Below, in pieces: positions 9,601 through 15,081 of a stretch of 24,738 nucleotides of DNA. Position 1 is the first letter of the stretch. Each line of letters starts with the position of its first letter. A model generated the notes under the pieces. It made no database searches. It saw only the letters and a list, made by a program, of their open reading frames with translations, and was not told the DNA's origin. A program made the position numbers and the translations under genes. Source of the DNA: SLID01 sp041667545 (GTDB lineage Bacteria; Omnitrophota; Gorgyraeia; Tantalellales; Tantalellaceae); assembly GCA_041667545.1 (NCBI GenBank), contig JBAYES010000030.1, positions 1 to 24,738 of the forward strand. The letters are read 5' to 3'.

Positions 9601-11822
9601 ATCTCATCGAAAGGTTCTATCACATTGCCGTCTTCATCATATTCCGTTACCTCGAGCAGGTTGTCATCCGCGTCATATTCCTTGACGAATCTCGCCTGAA
9701 TGGTACCTTCATAATAATCCTCGTACGTTCTGTATGACCCGTCGAGTAACGTCACTCTTATCAGCATGCCGCCGGTATCGTAACTCTCGAGCGTTCCCTC
9801 ATCATAGGCTCTGGTAAGCATACGACCCTCGGTGTCGTAGGTTATAAGAACCACATCACCGGATTCGTCGGGATCGGCGTCGGCCATGGCGTGGGACCGT
9901 TCTGTAACGCCGTCTTCGTAATATTCTATTGTCTCAGACCAGTCTCCCTCGGCATCATATTTGACATTTGTCTTTAAAGCGTTTCCCGTATCGCTCCAGA
10001 ACTCCCAGGTTTCACTGGTTCCGTTCTCGTATACCCTCCCTGTTAAGCGGTACCTGCGGTCATAGGTATATTCACGGCCGTCCGCGTATCGAAGTACCCT
10101 GCCCAGATACGCGTAGCCGTTATCGGGATCGTATAGCCTCGTAAATGAATTTACAAACTTACCCGAAACATCGTGGTATTCGTAGGTTTTGTACCATCTA
10201 TTCGGATAAAATTCAGTATATAGGTAGAAACTCCCGTTCGATAACACATTCTTCACCATACGATTCAACTCATCATAATGATATTCTCTGCCGTCGGCAT
10301 ACTTTAATATCCGGCCGTAATAGACCGTGCCGGTATCGTCGTACAGATAGTAATTTCCCCAGATCATGATATCTTCCGCGGAATAGTATTCGGATAGTTT
10401 TTGTCTGCCGTTGGGATAATACTCATAAAGATAGTAAGTGCCGTTGGCGTTGACACGTTTATAACAGCGATTATTAGCGTCATAATATATTTCCCTACCG
10501 TCCGCGTATGTCAAAGCACGGCCGGTAAAATTGCCTTCATCGTCATAATGATATATATCCGACATCTCTTCCTTTCCGTCGGGTTTGTAATATATTCGCG
10601 ACTTGTTCCTTCCATCCGGCATGTACTCGTAGATATAGTAGTATCCCGTGGAATATACGACTTTAGTTATCTTATTATCGGCGTTGTAATGGTATTCCAT
10701 TCCACTGGTGTACCTTAATATTCTGCCGTAATACACCGTGCCGGTATCGTCATACAGATAGTAATTTCCCCAGATCATGATATCTTCCGCGGAATAATAT
10801 TCGGATAGTTTCTGCCTGGCGTTGGGATAATACTCATAAAGATAATAAGTGCCGTTAGTGTTGACGCGTTTATAACAGCGGTTATCAGCGTCATAGTATA
10901 TCGCCCTGCCATCCGCGTATGTCAGCGCACGGCCGGCAAAATTGCTTTCCTCATCATAGTAATATACATCCGACATCTCCGCAGTATCGTCGGGGCTGTA
11001 GTATATTCGCGAGAGGGTCCTTCCATCAGGCAGATACTCGTACAGGTAATAGTATCCGCTGGAATATGACGCTTTCGCCAACTTATTCTGGGCATTATAT
11101 CGATACTCGTTGCCCGCGGAATATGTGACGGAATAACCCAGGTATTCCCCGTTATCGCTATAAAAATAGCTGTAACGATAATTCATTGAACCGTTCGGAT
11201 TCCGGTATTCCCTCACCTTATATTTGCCGTCAGCGTAGTATTCGTAGACCCATGAATAGCCATTGGAAAATTTCCGTTCGATCAATTTGCCTTTGGCATC
11301 ATATCTATAAAGATCCCCGCTGGCATAGCTAAGGCTTCTGCCCTCATATGTGCCTTCGCTGTCATATAGATAGGTGTAAGTAAACGAATATACGTCTCCC
11401 GGACCATAATAATCGTAGACCCGTTCGTCCCCTCCCGATGTATGCTCTCTGTAAACATAGGCCCGGCCGTCCGTATGGCTTTTCTCTTTAAGCAGATCCC
11501 CAAGATAATAAGAAGTCCACCCGTCAGTTCCCTCGACCATCCGGTCATATGTAACCCCATGTGAAGTTTCCGGGAATTCGGGAGAGGAACTTGCCTGCGC
11601 GTTAAAATCCTCGATGTAATTCTTGGACGACACAAGCATTTCCGACCGGCTCTGGCTCGATAAAAAGGTAGACGGCTCCATAGCGGCGGTGGGCCCATCA
11701 TCGGCCGGCTGGACGAGAGAAGGGATATCCGCCGACCAGACGATCTGGTGAAACAAAAAGATCCCGGCTGTTACCGCCGAGACCATCCTCAAAATTATCC
11801 TGGCCTTATTTTTCCTGAACAT
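672..11822 (-). CDS. Giant secreted multidomain YD/RHS-repeat protein with GH5-like, CBM-like, C39-like and hydrolase-like domains
   Basis: The protein has 3716 residues from the ATG at 11820-11822. That start has a GGAGG site five bases upstream and gives a classic signal peptide (charged MFRKNKAR, hydrophobic core, likely cut near WSA, residue ~31). An in-frame ATG at 11865-11867 lies inside the -10 box of the promoter and cannot be the start of that transcript. Domains: residues ~160-610, six to seven tandem ~68-residue YD-like repeats rich in Tyr and YADGREY; more degenerate YD repeats to ~800; ~825-1105, a clan GH-A (GH5-like) domain with NEP (acid/base Glu980), a YHYYDH strand and nucleophile Glu1065 in AGEME; ~1107-1900, further YD repeats; ~1920-2085 and ~2150-2323, two CBM-like jelly rolls; ~2446-2594, coiled coil with a DUF4214-like end; ~2700-2850, C39-like; ~2875-3150, hydrophobic Gly/Ala-rich; ~3420-3716, alpha/beta-hydrolase-like tip. 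It is probably a cell-surface or exported polysaccharide-acting or antagonistic protein. The domain calls are by eye. Confidence 0.9.
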   Translation of the reverse strand: MFRKNKARIILRMVSAVTAGIFLFHQIVWSADIPSLVQPADDGPTAAMEPSTFLSSQSRSEMLVSSKNYIEDFNAQASSSPEFPETSHGVTYDRMVEGTDGWTSYYLGDLLKEKSHTDGRAYVYREHTSGGDERVYDYYGPGDVYSFTYTYLYDSEGTYEGRSLSYASGDLYRYDAKGKLIERKFSNGYSWVYEYYADGKYKVREYRNPNGSMNYRYSYFYSDNGEYLGYSVTYSAGNEYRYNAQNKLAKASYSSGYYYLYEYLPDGRTLSRIYYSPDDTAEMSDVYYYDEESNFAGRALTYADGRAIYYDADNRCYKRVNTNGTYYLYEYYPNARQKLSEYYSAEDIMIWGNYYLYDDTGTVYYGRILRYTSGMEYHYNADNKITKVVYSTGYYYIYEYMPDGRNKSRIYYKPDGKEEMSDIYHYDDEGNFTGRALTYADGREIYYDANNRCYKRVNANGTYYLYEYYPNGRQKLSEYYSAEDIMIWGNYYLYDDTGTVYYGRILKYADGREYHYDELNRMVKNVLSNGSFYLYTEFYPNRWYKTYEYHDVSGKFVNSFTRLYDPDNGYAYLGRVLRYADGREYTYDRRYRLTGRVYENGTSETWEFWSDTGNALKTNVKYDAEGDWSETIEYYEDGVTERSHAMADADPDESGDVVLITYDTEGRMLTRAYDEGTLESYDTGGMLIRVTLLDGSYRTYEDYYEGTIQARFVKEYDADDNLLEVTEYDEDGNVIEPFDEIVGGYGIRTDEDGSVSTYIFDDDGKPYKNTFLDAAGGVFWVYRWNEEWELNSVTKTYRDGTEEIYEALDTRGDHLSLIEKRIPEKAFMTGFNLPWINYGYDLGKLPGSDYHIGFSTTKDELYAQFDLWKGSYARVFLFGDLRSGVEFDDNGYPVSFTDKVHEDMRALLDAAAIFDIKLVPVLFDYTIADGVEKEDIYEVGEHPELITDMAKRQSLLGLFDAFFDEFAGHQSVYAWDIINEPEYAADVHINEMRSFVQDFVTLIQSKDTPALVTVGSRNRTDMMRYWTDSGLDLYQYHYYDHFGDDLSLDYPVNGLGLDKPVLAGEMESADSDEKIKTLYDAGYAGGFFWQDTGGFVIPEDSRDAIKTYFRGVTVTYEYYASGRKKHEIYDGLTVREFEDAAFYDDGNGRLISEANAGGDRSVTEYYEGTDTVKTVTFYDGDPGAVIAKKEYGADGEFRSVVLFDAAAAGAIRSRSNSDGTYILYDGSGNIREKAVMEDGDLITYDADSNMIRKRTEDGGIYVYDLAFGADPVRILRDDGSSREYLRDSSGALTGYYEYPADGWVEIYDAEGVLIDTINIDQRTEGQDQSSGVSITTEGGDVITYVDSKIVSVKFSESGDILTDIIFDEDGDLSSGVLRGKDGSVSVIHNGRLVRSLHSGGAGAIWSGNTRSAEYSELSGWTEFFYERGDDGEIISTRTFSAGAACFYDRDGMPLEFVKDTGEWTYYVSGRLRAVIGTDNIQRSYMYTDDADGKRSMLVSGVPGAADLPKTIVYSQTDGITPGSIILFDGTVIDHDHGRISSITGLSQRINVYGTGEMVFDNGKYRRFYDEQRNINKLIDENNTSICFDDGEISSVEAEDGSWVIYRGATISDLYDKKEGAHYETDPDTGRITKVTYDDGRVYIYSYRLGASGILEAAITNAGDDKDVTLRFYDGEYLVRQELPSGVILEYTYEADPDNEGKERIIELYQAKNGKELLCLVYRYAGTKTFVTDSNGTEREYAENGEILYLYTADGYVYKYTHTEQGTLIMELSRQEHSDGRIVYYANGEVDRVVSPDGTVLKDTVFDSSGKLESFTVILPSGRSRHVRVYQDEWTTITAPDGVKLIYKGNVLVAVNASSRLFMYDAAEKIPSVIPLDISDDLPALSYIEGVEGDLTEYEKHKLYHQYNISEKPIVEYITVNGNNTRWNPQTSSQHGAQAITSASCSGSTVVMNASITGGNTSYSKGEAFLDLRYPAQGVTGSSYYDLDGKSLSYYIKLEDNTLADGDKVDFRIFLKTDGWASQYSMPVTISSDGVWYKITLDVSGSAPEGGYQDSAFDPSRIRLVGIRAESFYSGMSYNGKIYVKDANHSMPPAGERVIDTPFLVNRSSVEPYVGVISEDQPLGGNPGYIGWDDIPAIYQGVEEGIDNGVIDLDKGSWRIQTFTGSLGVKEIERNDAENFWQLGLDLKAGDDSLNQGEMFIDLRYDVPDYEWTGPVNLTGKTMTFKVKAPEGFPISDDKPLWAQVFVKDINNNHQYGMNTLITAAGEWLEVTISPQFGEIEEGNSETSPDFDPTQCVHIGVKISFNEGAAGEYQGDFFVRNEINPDILNETTPVYRIDANALRDYAIDNNIVLTYEEHLGEQVRLAREALPSYFRDSGYTMATEYYPWGKVKSVLKGNSRIESYDTEGRLTSVTDAGGKELVKYRYSSEGDLVEVDYSGIRDEIKWSMQEARDKITAEAEKTIMEMAEAKKYAHAYVDSMIKPGLDALQNAENDLRRMWHEWDRKRFGWWQWGQKNEKKQAMRSIEDALRRVDAERRKLYSQAAELYAEIDNDLEAARADILEQLEINLENIRSEEIAALERTLEQEILEVTEIYYKKYLGRNITDGEKEMWLAEAAAMGCMDTEERAVFDVQLVIDMLEDDEAYIAEREENDNFINGVISGVEEALARVEEMSGNESAAFFGSSGISEEDVLYDARDFEAILKWLRSNNRHFGRSAFFALKEMLSLGSGMDIEDLAVKTILIDIFTGSITSITTGELAISLYALKTYASTQGLQYHAVQLDTSGVSALKHVTGDTGKAIIRVNGDHFIVVTGIDAETGKVTYYEPSQGASGRLREMNIDDLLSSWDGYALTDRGPPEDGISRVLTNTEAMEVRGSDPFLIFFIISVVSAVISTVLSFIDNEIARLLSNVFGIISLVTGVLYIAVNFGNIIKGFAEGVANIGKVLGQTTKEMSNVFIQSVTGFVNGLPALIGKAVIGISLNTAYTNALLTFGMNANIAGLTAAFISGGFVDFGTTYSATGSGFGLHNAFTSLVIEGTRYAGYTLGIDSSITNIIGIAAGTIVNAGLGGVLVPQTGADPVIKTGLAAISYVTGTTILPNVAGELAYYGITKLGQMIGLDQNISYLAGIGIRSSLRAGLGTFGQGGGSPGDWWDGLVEGLTQPSNLAIAFSLAGDALNLPPLVNNMIITAVMGAIDGFNENPQERITGMFQGMFQNFWNASVRALTFGLYDPVQGGWNKDWQKNYYLAHLIDFIDVVQEKGIVAAIENYMTHIFRDEAIRVINQQGGIADFITGNAEMVQEDGVWLKKINVTGNENLYLDPNTDNVIGRDYGDVKERGQYGINPITGGFGLINGSIEEITSEGTRMVYHVSGSVVIDKMEVYGTNGSHIQIIARDPETGLELNENGIPIGGIVMDFERGKLYEYQYTGDSINVEINFDDPNIDIQDIASFDFSDLSVEEKEDFLTYFFIMNGLNNPNPEGIPPDATINFREELANQGVNPNNVFLVPIYERGHYLTDLVIWLRDEFLRRDVIADELYQKYLDHLDTLTPEERIAAQKVSVLYSGSFNPWLRAVEKYDIDVETIVAYGGPSLRGTVLRKTIFDDSINNSHIKNFINIYGDDDHYGILVNEKKFSNVNVINIRLLGADHYDFSINPNKEGVAAEINEKAAQFNAFVTKRAYDINLLTRDLQGMLAVTPIYKDGKLVEYEVDLSKFNVGVDE
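9990..11343 (-). repeat. Tandem array of ~68-codon YD-like repeats inside the giant gene
   Basis: Six full units and one partial unit of 68-71 codons each open with a GR-x-L-x-Y-A-D-G-like motif. Each then runs through xYxYDAxNR, a Tyr-rich YLYEYxPDGR strand and a YDxxG turn. Units three and five are nearly identical, as are parts of units two and four. Pairs of units (137 codons, 411 bases) therefore also behave as a higher-order repeat. The closest DNA match is around 10320-10480 against 10731-10891. This pattern is known in RHS/YD and similar shell-forming repeats and favours unequal recombination. Confidence 0.85.
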
Positions 11823-11865
11823 GGCATCCTCCCGCGTTGGATCCCCCTCCACGCAACATAAGATC

Positions 11866-11893
11866 ATTTTAACATTTTTTTATTTTTTGTCAA
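11866..11893 (-). promoter_or_regulatory. Sigma70-like promoter of the giant gene
   Basis: On the minus strand a perfect -35 TTGACA (11888-11893) is followed after 16 bases by TAAAAT (11866-11871). The expected transcript start is near 11859, giving a leader of about 37 bases before the ATG at 11822. The leader contains the GGAGG ribosome site. The region upstream is very A/T-rich. Confidence 0.75.
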
Positions 11894-12036
11894 TCCTTTT
11901 TGTTTTTTAGCAAAATAACCCAAAATTAAAAACCGCATTTTCCCTCCTCGTTCATCAGACGCCCTCTTACTTTTTTCTGAAAAATATAATGACAAGTTAT
12001 CCCGAAACTCATATTTTAAGAACCGTTCCGGAGCTG

Positions 12037-12270
12037 TCATAAACTCCACGACACGTTGTCTTCGGAAAGGATGATGGCCGCATCCGTTATATGCACTTCA
12101 TCATCGAACAATTCTTTCTCGAATCTTCCCTTACATAAGGCTGTCGCTATGGCCTTCGAGTGCTTGTTCTTCGTTATAAGCTTTTTTACCTCATGAATAA
12201 GGCGATCGTTCGGAAGATCCACAAGGAAGATCTGCTCCGGGTTTCGTTTTATCTTTACTATGACCTTCAT
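12037..12270 (-). CDS. Small protein of unknown function (77 aa), third gene of a small operon
   Basis: I do not recognise this protein. It begins with a beta-strand-like MKVIVKIKR segment, continues with a basic middle (KKLITKNKHSKA), and ends in an acidic, mixed segment with DDEVHITDA. It has one Cys and no signal peptide or membrane segment, so it is probably cytosolic. The ATG at 12268-12270 has a good GGAGG site six bases upstream. It lies 16 bases after the zinc-ribbon gene and shares the promoter at 12737-12764. The stop TGA overlaps a possible ATG (ATGA at 12037-12040) of a weak downstream frame that I do not accept as a gene. Confidence 0.7.
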   Translation of the reverse strand: MKVIVKIKRNPEQIFLVDLPNDRLIHEVKKLITKNKHSKAIATALCKGRFEKELFDDEVHITDAAIILSEDNVSWSL

Positions 12271-12286
12271 ATTTAACCTCCATTGG

Positions 12287-12511
12287 TTATGGGATTATCC
12301 GAGAGCGTAATCTTGACAGAAACCTCTCCGGTTCAATATTGCCGGCTGCCAAACCGTACATATAACGCGCTGTTTCAATACTTACGGTGTTATCGTTATT
12401 GTCATCCGGCACGATCACATAATAATTCAAGCCGCACTCGGAACATCGCACACTCTCAGGAGACGCTGTATAACCAATGTTCCCGCAATTAGCACATTTT
12501 ACCTTTTCCAT
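12287..12511 (-). CDS. Zinc-ribbon small protein (74 aa)
   Basis: Two CxxC knuckles (Cys6/Cys9 in CANC and Cys23/Cys26 in CSEC) sit about 13 residues apart, which is the treble-clef or zinc-ribbon layout. A strand (YYVIVP) follows, then an acidic linker DDNNDN and a helical, Arg-rich C-terminus. An upstream in-frame GTG at 12518-12520 exists. The ribosome site AAGGGGGTGA covers that GTG and sits eight bases before the ATG at 12509-12511, so I place the start at the ATG. Such mini zinc ribbons are often nucleic-acid or protein adaptors, but the specific role is unknown. It is the middle gene of three, 21 bases after the first and 16 bases before the third. Confidence 0.75.
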   Translation of the reverse strand: MEKVKCANCGNIGYTASPESVRCSECGLNYYVIVPDDNNDNTVSIETARYMYGLAAGNIEPERFLSRLRSRIIP

Positions 12512-12532
12512 CACACTCACCCCCTTCCCGGT

Positions 12533-12715
12533 CTATATGTTCCTTATTCCTTTCGCAAGATCCAGGGGCAAGTTGTCTCCAAGATAAAGATCCTTATCGA
12601 CCCTTGCCTCTCCGGCCTCCCTTTTAGCGATCGTCTCGATAATGCGAATAACAGCATGGAACAAAAAATACCTATTCCGTAAAGCAGTAGTGTAAAGACC
12701 CTCCAGTATGCCCAT
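12533..12715 (-). CDS. Small protein of unknown function (60 aa), first gene of a small operon
   Basis: No family was recognised. The N-terminal half (MGILEGLYTTALRNRYFLFHAVIRIIETIA) could form one or two amphipathic helices. The second half is charged and Leu-rich, with no obvious membrane segment. Coding status rests on a very strong ribosome site (AAAGGAGG, about seven to eight bases before ATG) and a consensus promoter at 12737-12764, giving a leader of only ~15 bases. It is followed closely by the zinc-ribbon gene on the same strand. Confidence 0.65.
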   Translation of the reverse strand: MGILEGLYTTALRNRYFLFHAVIRIIETIAKREAGEARVDKDLYLGDNLPLDLAKGIRNI

Positions 12716-12736
12716 GGCTTTTCCTCCTTTAGAAAA

Positions 12737-12764
12737 AGTATAGCATGGAATTGACTTTTGTCAA
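12737..12764 (-). promoter_or_regulatory. Promoter of the three-gene small-protein operon
   Basis: A -35 TTGACA (12759-12764) and a -10 TATACT (12737-12742) are separated by 16 bases on the minus strand, which is near consensus. The -35 is embedded in a perfect inverted repeat TTGAC-AAAA-GTCAA (12751-12764). A repressor could bind there and block the promoter. Confidence 0.75.
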
Positions 12765-12919
12765 GAATTGTAGAGCCTAAAAGTCAATTTAAATGAGAAG
12801 TTTTTTTCCGTAAAATATTTAAAATATTGTATTTACATAAATATGTTAGCGTATAAAAAATTTAGATAAATAGACCTTTGATTTGATTTACTTCATCTAA
12901 AAATCAACTTTTAATTGAC
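12749..12919. promoter_or_regulatory. Three AATTGAC sites in the divergent control region
   Basis: AATTGAC occurs at 12749-12755 (plus), inverted at 12783-12789 (GTCAATT) and at 12913-12919 (plus). The first overlaps the -10/-35 spacer and -35 side of the leftward promoter, and the third overlaps the -35 of the rightward promoter. The region between is strongly AT-rich and holds no gene. The layout fits operators for the adjacent XRE-cupin regulator. Binding is inference, and AT-rich DNA makes chance matches possible. Confidence 0.4.
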
Positions 12920-12943
12920 AAGCATCTGATCCTCTGGTAAACT
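12915..12943 (+). promoter_or_regulatory. Promoter of the XRE-cupin regulator
   Basis: TTGACA (12915-12920), a 17-base spacer and TAAACT (12938-12943) form a near-consensus sigma70-like promoter. The expected start is near 12950, giving a leader of ~50 bases before the ATG at 13001. Confidence 0.7.
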
Positions 12944-13000
12944 TTCTGCGGGTGGCCGGGGTTTTCGGTTGAACCCGCTATCTGGAGGAGGTGCCCGCTT

Positions 13001-13591
13001 ATGAAACTGCACGAAAAGATCCGATACTACAGGATACGGGCCGCGAAATTGTCTTTAAAGGAATTCCACAAGAAATTAATTGACATATTTGGAGATAAGG
13101 CGCTCACATACTATTCCCTTTCGCGCCTTGAAAGAGGACTAAGAAGCGAAATTCGTCTTACGAGTCTTTATCAGATATGCACCGGGCTTGGCATCTCTTT
13201 AAAAGAACTCAGAGAAGGCACGGATCAGGAAGAGTCTAAGATCGCTTCGATAATCAAACGATCCGACCGGTCCGAAAATCAGTATGTTTACAACGAAAAT
13301 GCCGTCGCGGAGATCATCAGCTCGCCCTCTCTCAGATTTCTCGCGATGGAACTTGAATTAAAACCCGGAGGCATGACGAAACCGGAGGAAGATCCGACGG
13401 GCATTGACCGCTTCGAAAAGCTCGTTATCGTACTTCAAGGAAAGCTCTTATGCCATATAGGGCGGGAAAAACACTCAATAAAAAAGGGCGATACCCTTTC
13501 ATTCGCGAGCAACATCCCTCATCACTTCGAAAATACTTCACAAAAAATAACCGCGCGCTGCATCATTGTCCAGAATCCCAGGTCTTATTGA
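13001..13591 (+). CDS. XRE-family HTH regulator with C-terminal cupin domain
   Basis: Residues ~1-75 form a Cro/C1-type helix-turn-helix domain, with YSLSRLERGLRSEIRLTSL as the recognition region and an ICTGLGISLKEL helix. Residues ~115-195 form a cupin_2 beta barrel, with an LQGKLLCHIG strand, KKGD at 162-164 and IPHHFEN at 172-178. His174 and His175 are candidate metal ligands. This architecture is common in regulators that sense a small metabolite or metal through the cupin. The start at 13001 has GGAGGAGGT eight bases upstream. It is transcribed divergently from the three small genes and convergently with the receiver gene, overlapping that gene by 29 bases at the 3' end. It probably controls its own promoter and the divergent operon; the ligand is unknown. 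Confidence 0.9.
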   Translation: MKLHEKIRYYRIRAAKLSLKEFHKKLIDIFGDKALTYYSLSRLERGLRSEIRLTSLYQICTGLGISLKELREGTDQEESKIASIIKRSDRSENQYVYNENAVAEIISSPSLRFLAMELELKPGGMTKPEEDPTGIDRFEKLVIVLQGKLLCHIGREKHSIKKGDTLSFASNIPHHFENTSQKITARCIIVQNPRSY

Positions 13592-13970
13592 TCAGCTGTC
13601 CCCGCTTGTCGAGTATGGCCGATAATTTCATGGAAAGGGCTGTCAGGTTAACTGGTTTTATCAAATAATCCGAAGCTCCGATCTTCATGGCTTCTCCGGA
13701 AACATTTTCGCTGATCCATGCCGAGACAATAATAATGTCAATATCCGGATCTATTTCCTTTGACTCCTTAATGACCGTGATGCCGCTTTTCCTGGGCATC
13801 TTGATATCAAGAAGTATCACATCGCAAGGGTTGCGCTTTACGAACTCCACGGCCTCCTCGCCGTCGGAGACTTCGTTAAAATCGCAGTCGAACCGTTGAC
13901 GCAAAAAACTAACGACAGCCGACCTTGCGTCTTTTTCGTCATCCGCGACCAGTATTATCGGTTTTTTCAT
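13563..13970 (-). CDS. Single-domain response regulator (CheY-like), last gene of the operon
   Basis: This 135-residue receiver domain has the acidic pair Asp10/Asp11, phospho-acceptor Asp55 in LLDIKMP, Ser83 at the Thr/Ser switch position and Lys105 in LIKP. No output domain is fused; after the receiver only ~20 residues remain (LDKRGQLINKTWDSGQ). The start ATG overlaps the stop of the preceding receiver gene (ATGA, 13967-13970), so the two are coupled. The last 29 bases are antisense to the end of the XRE-cupin gene. Like its operon partners it probably passes phosphate in a relay, or acts by protein contact with the kinase or another effector. Confidence 0.92.
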   Translation of the reverse strand: MKKPIILVADDEKDARSAVVSFLRQRFDCDFNEVSDGEEAVEFVKRNPCDVILLDIKMPRKSGITVIKESKEIDPDIDIIIVSAWISENVSGEAMKIGASDYLIKPVNLTALSMKLSAILDKRGQLINKTWDSGQ

Positions 13971-14347
13971 GATCCTTTGTCCTTCATTAATTCTTGAATT
14001 TTTTTTACCACTACTTCTCCGAGATATTTGACCTGAAAGGGTTTTGTTATATATTCTTCCGCTCCGAGATTTCGGGCTCTTTCGACCGTAGATCTCTCTT
14101 CCACCACCGTAAGCATTATCACTTTGATTGTAGCATCAATTTCCTTGATCGTCTTGAGAACATCAAGACCGCTGACATACCCGAGCTGTATGTCAAGAAA
14201 TACAATATCGGGCCTGTCGGCCTTAACTGACTCGACAGCATCTTCCGCTGTGTTGGCTGACTGGGTCGTAAACCCGTGCCGCCTGAAAAAATTCTCAAGC
14301 AGGTCCGTAATGCCCTTTTCATCATCAACAAATAAAAGTTTTACCAT
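13967..14347 (-). CDS. Single-domain response regulator (CheY-like)
   Basis: This 126-residue receiver domain has Asp8/Asp9, phospho-acceptor Asp52 in FLDIQLG, Thr80 and Lys102 in ITKPF, so all residues for phosphorylation are present. There is no output domain. The ribosome site AAGGA lies five to six bases before the ATG. It starts 44 bases after the small DHp-like gene and overlaps the next receiver by four bases. It belongs to the operon headed by the methyltransferase and sensor kinase. The direct target is unknown. Confidence 0.92.
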   Translation of the reverse strand: MVKLLFVDDEKGITDLLENFFRRHGFTTQSANTAEDAVESVKADRPDIVFLDIQLGYVSGLDVLKTIKEIDATIKVIMLTVVEERSTVERARNLGAEEYITKPFQVKYLGEVVVKKIQELMKDKGS

Positions 14348-14391
14348 TTCGATTCCTTGTTTTCTTCTTATGTTCCGGATATTACAATATT

Positions 14392-14667
14392 TTAGAAACC
14401 CTTTTCCTTTCTTGTCGCTTCGCGAAGTTGTTTCAGGAACTTCTGTATGGCGAACACCTTTTCATACAGCTTTTTAGCGTGCTCAACACTGACCGGCTTA
14501 GGGTCATTATTCGCCGGCAGAACCGCGGAACTAAGTATCAAGCTGATCATATGAAGATCGTTTCCTATATGATGGCTCAAAAGCTCCCACACCAGAGGAT
14601 GGATCGAAATATTTTCGTCCCGGATCGTCTTGTATATTTCTTCTTCGTTCAATAATGGATTGGCCAT
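14392..14667 (-). CDS. Small histidine phosphotransfer/DHp-like helical protein (91 aa)
   Basis: The protein is all-helical. Around residues 30-50 it carries LLSHHIGNDLHMISLIL, which resembles the H-box helix of histidine kinase dimerisation domains (His followed by Asn and hydrophobics). A second long helix (VEHAKKLYEKVFAIQKFLKQL) follows, as in a DHp hairpin. No ATP-binding domain follows. It may be a phosphotransfer protein between the kinase and the separate receivers, or a helical scaffold; this rests on weak pattern similarity. A GTG at 14671-14673 is also in frame, but the AAGGA site is only about one base from it and seven from the ATG at 14665-14667, so I chose the ATG. It lies two bases after the stop of the preceding receiver gene. 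Confidence 0.75.
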   Translation of the reverse strand: MANPLLNEEEIYKTIRDENISIHPLVWELLSHHIGNDLHMISLILSSAVLPANNDPKPVSVEHAKKLYEKVFAIQKFLKQLREATRKEKGF

Positions 14668-14669
14668 GA

Positions 14670-15059
14670 TCACTTCCTTCGTTTGTTTATTATTTCAACT
14701 GCCTCGTTAATATCAACGTCCATTTCGGCAATGGTTACCGGTTTCATGATGTAATGAAGAGCCCCCAGTTCGCGCGCTTCCTCAACTTGTTTTTTTTCAT
14801 CGATGCGGGTGATCATAAGGCAAACGGCGTCTTTATCTATCTTTTTGATCCTGCGTAATGTCTCGATGCCGTCGATCGGCGAATAAGGCATATGGATATC
14901 TATCAACGATATTTCCGGGCGTTCTCTCTCAAAGATATCAACGGCGGCAATGCCGTCCGTGGCGCCAAACGTCATAAACCCCTTCATTTCATACGCCTTT
15001 TTGACAAACTCAACTATACCTTCCTCGTCATCCACGATCAAAAGTTTAAATTTATCCAT
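14670..15059 (-). CDS. Single-domain response regulator (CheY-like)
   Basis: This 129-residue receiver has Asp10/Asp11, phospho-acceptor Asp54 in LIDIHMP, Thr84 in MITR and Lys106 in IMKP. A strong AAGGAGGA site precedes the ATG. It sits 22 bases after the histidine kinase and two bases before the DHp-like gene. The pair receiver plus DHp-like helix bundle recalls the receiver-kinase fusion PhcR of Ralstonia, split in two; that parallel is inference. It is the most likely first phosphate acceptor from the sensor kinase because of gene order. Confidence 0.92.
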   Translation of the reverse strand: MDKFKLLIVDDEEGIVEFVKKAYEMKGFMTFGATDGIAAVDIFERERPEISLIDIHMPYSPIDGIETLRRIKKIDKDAVCLMITRIDEKKQVEEARELGALHYIMKPVTIAEMDVDINEAVEIINKRRK

Positions 15060-15081
15060 TTCTACTTCCTCCTTCTATTTA

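Noticed and set aside
11864..12040. Small frame of ~58 codons after the 77-aa gene, with an ATGA overlap
   Set aside because: The ribosome site is poorly spaced, the C-terminal part is Lys-rich text from A-rich promoter DNA, and the frame covers the giant gene's -35 and -10 boxes.
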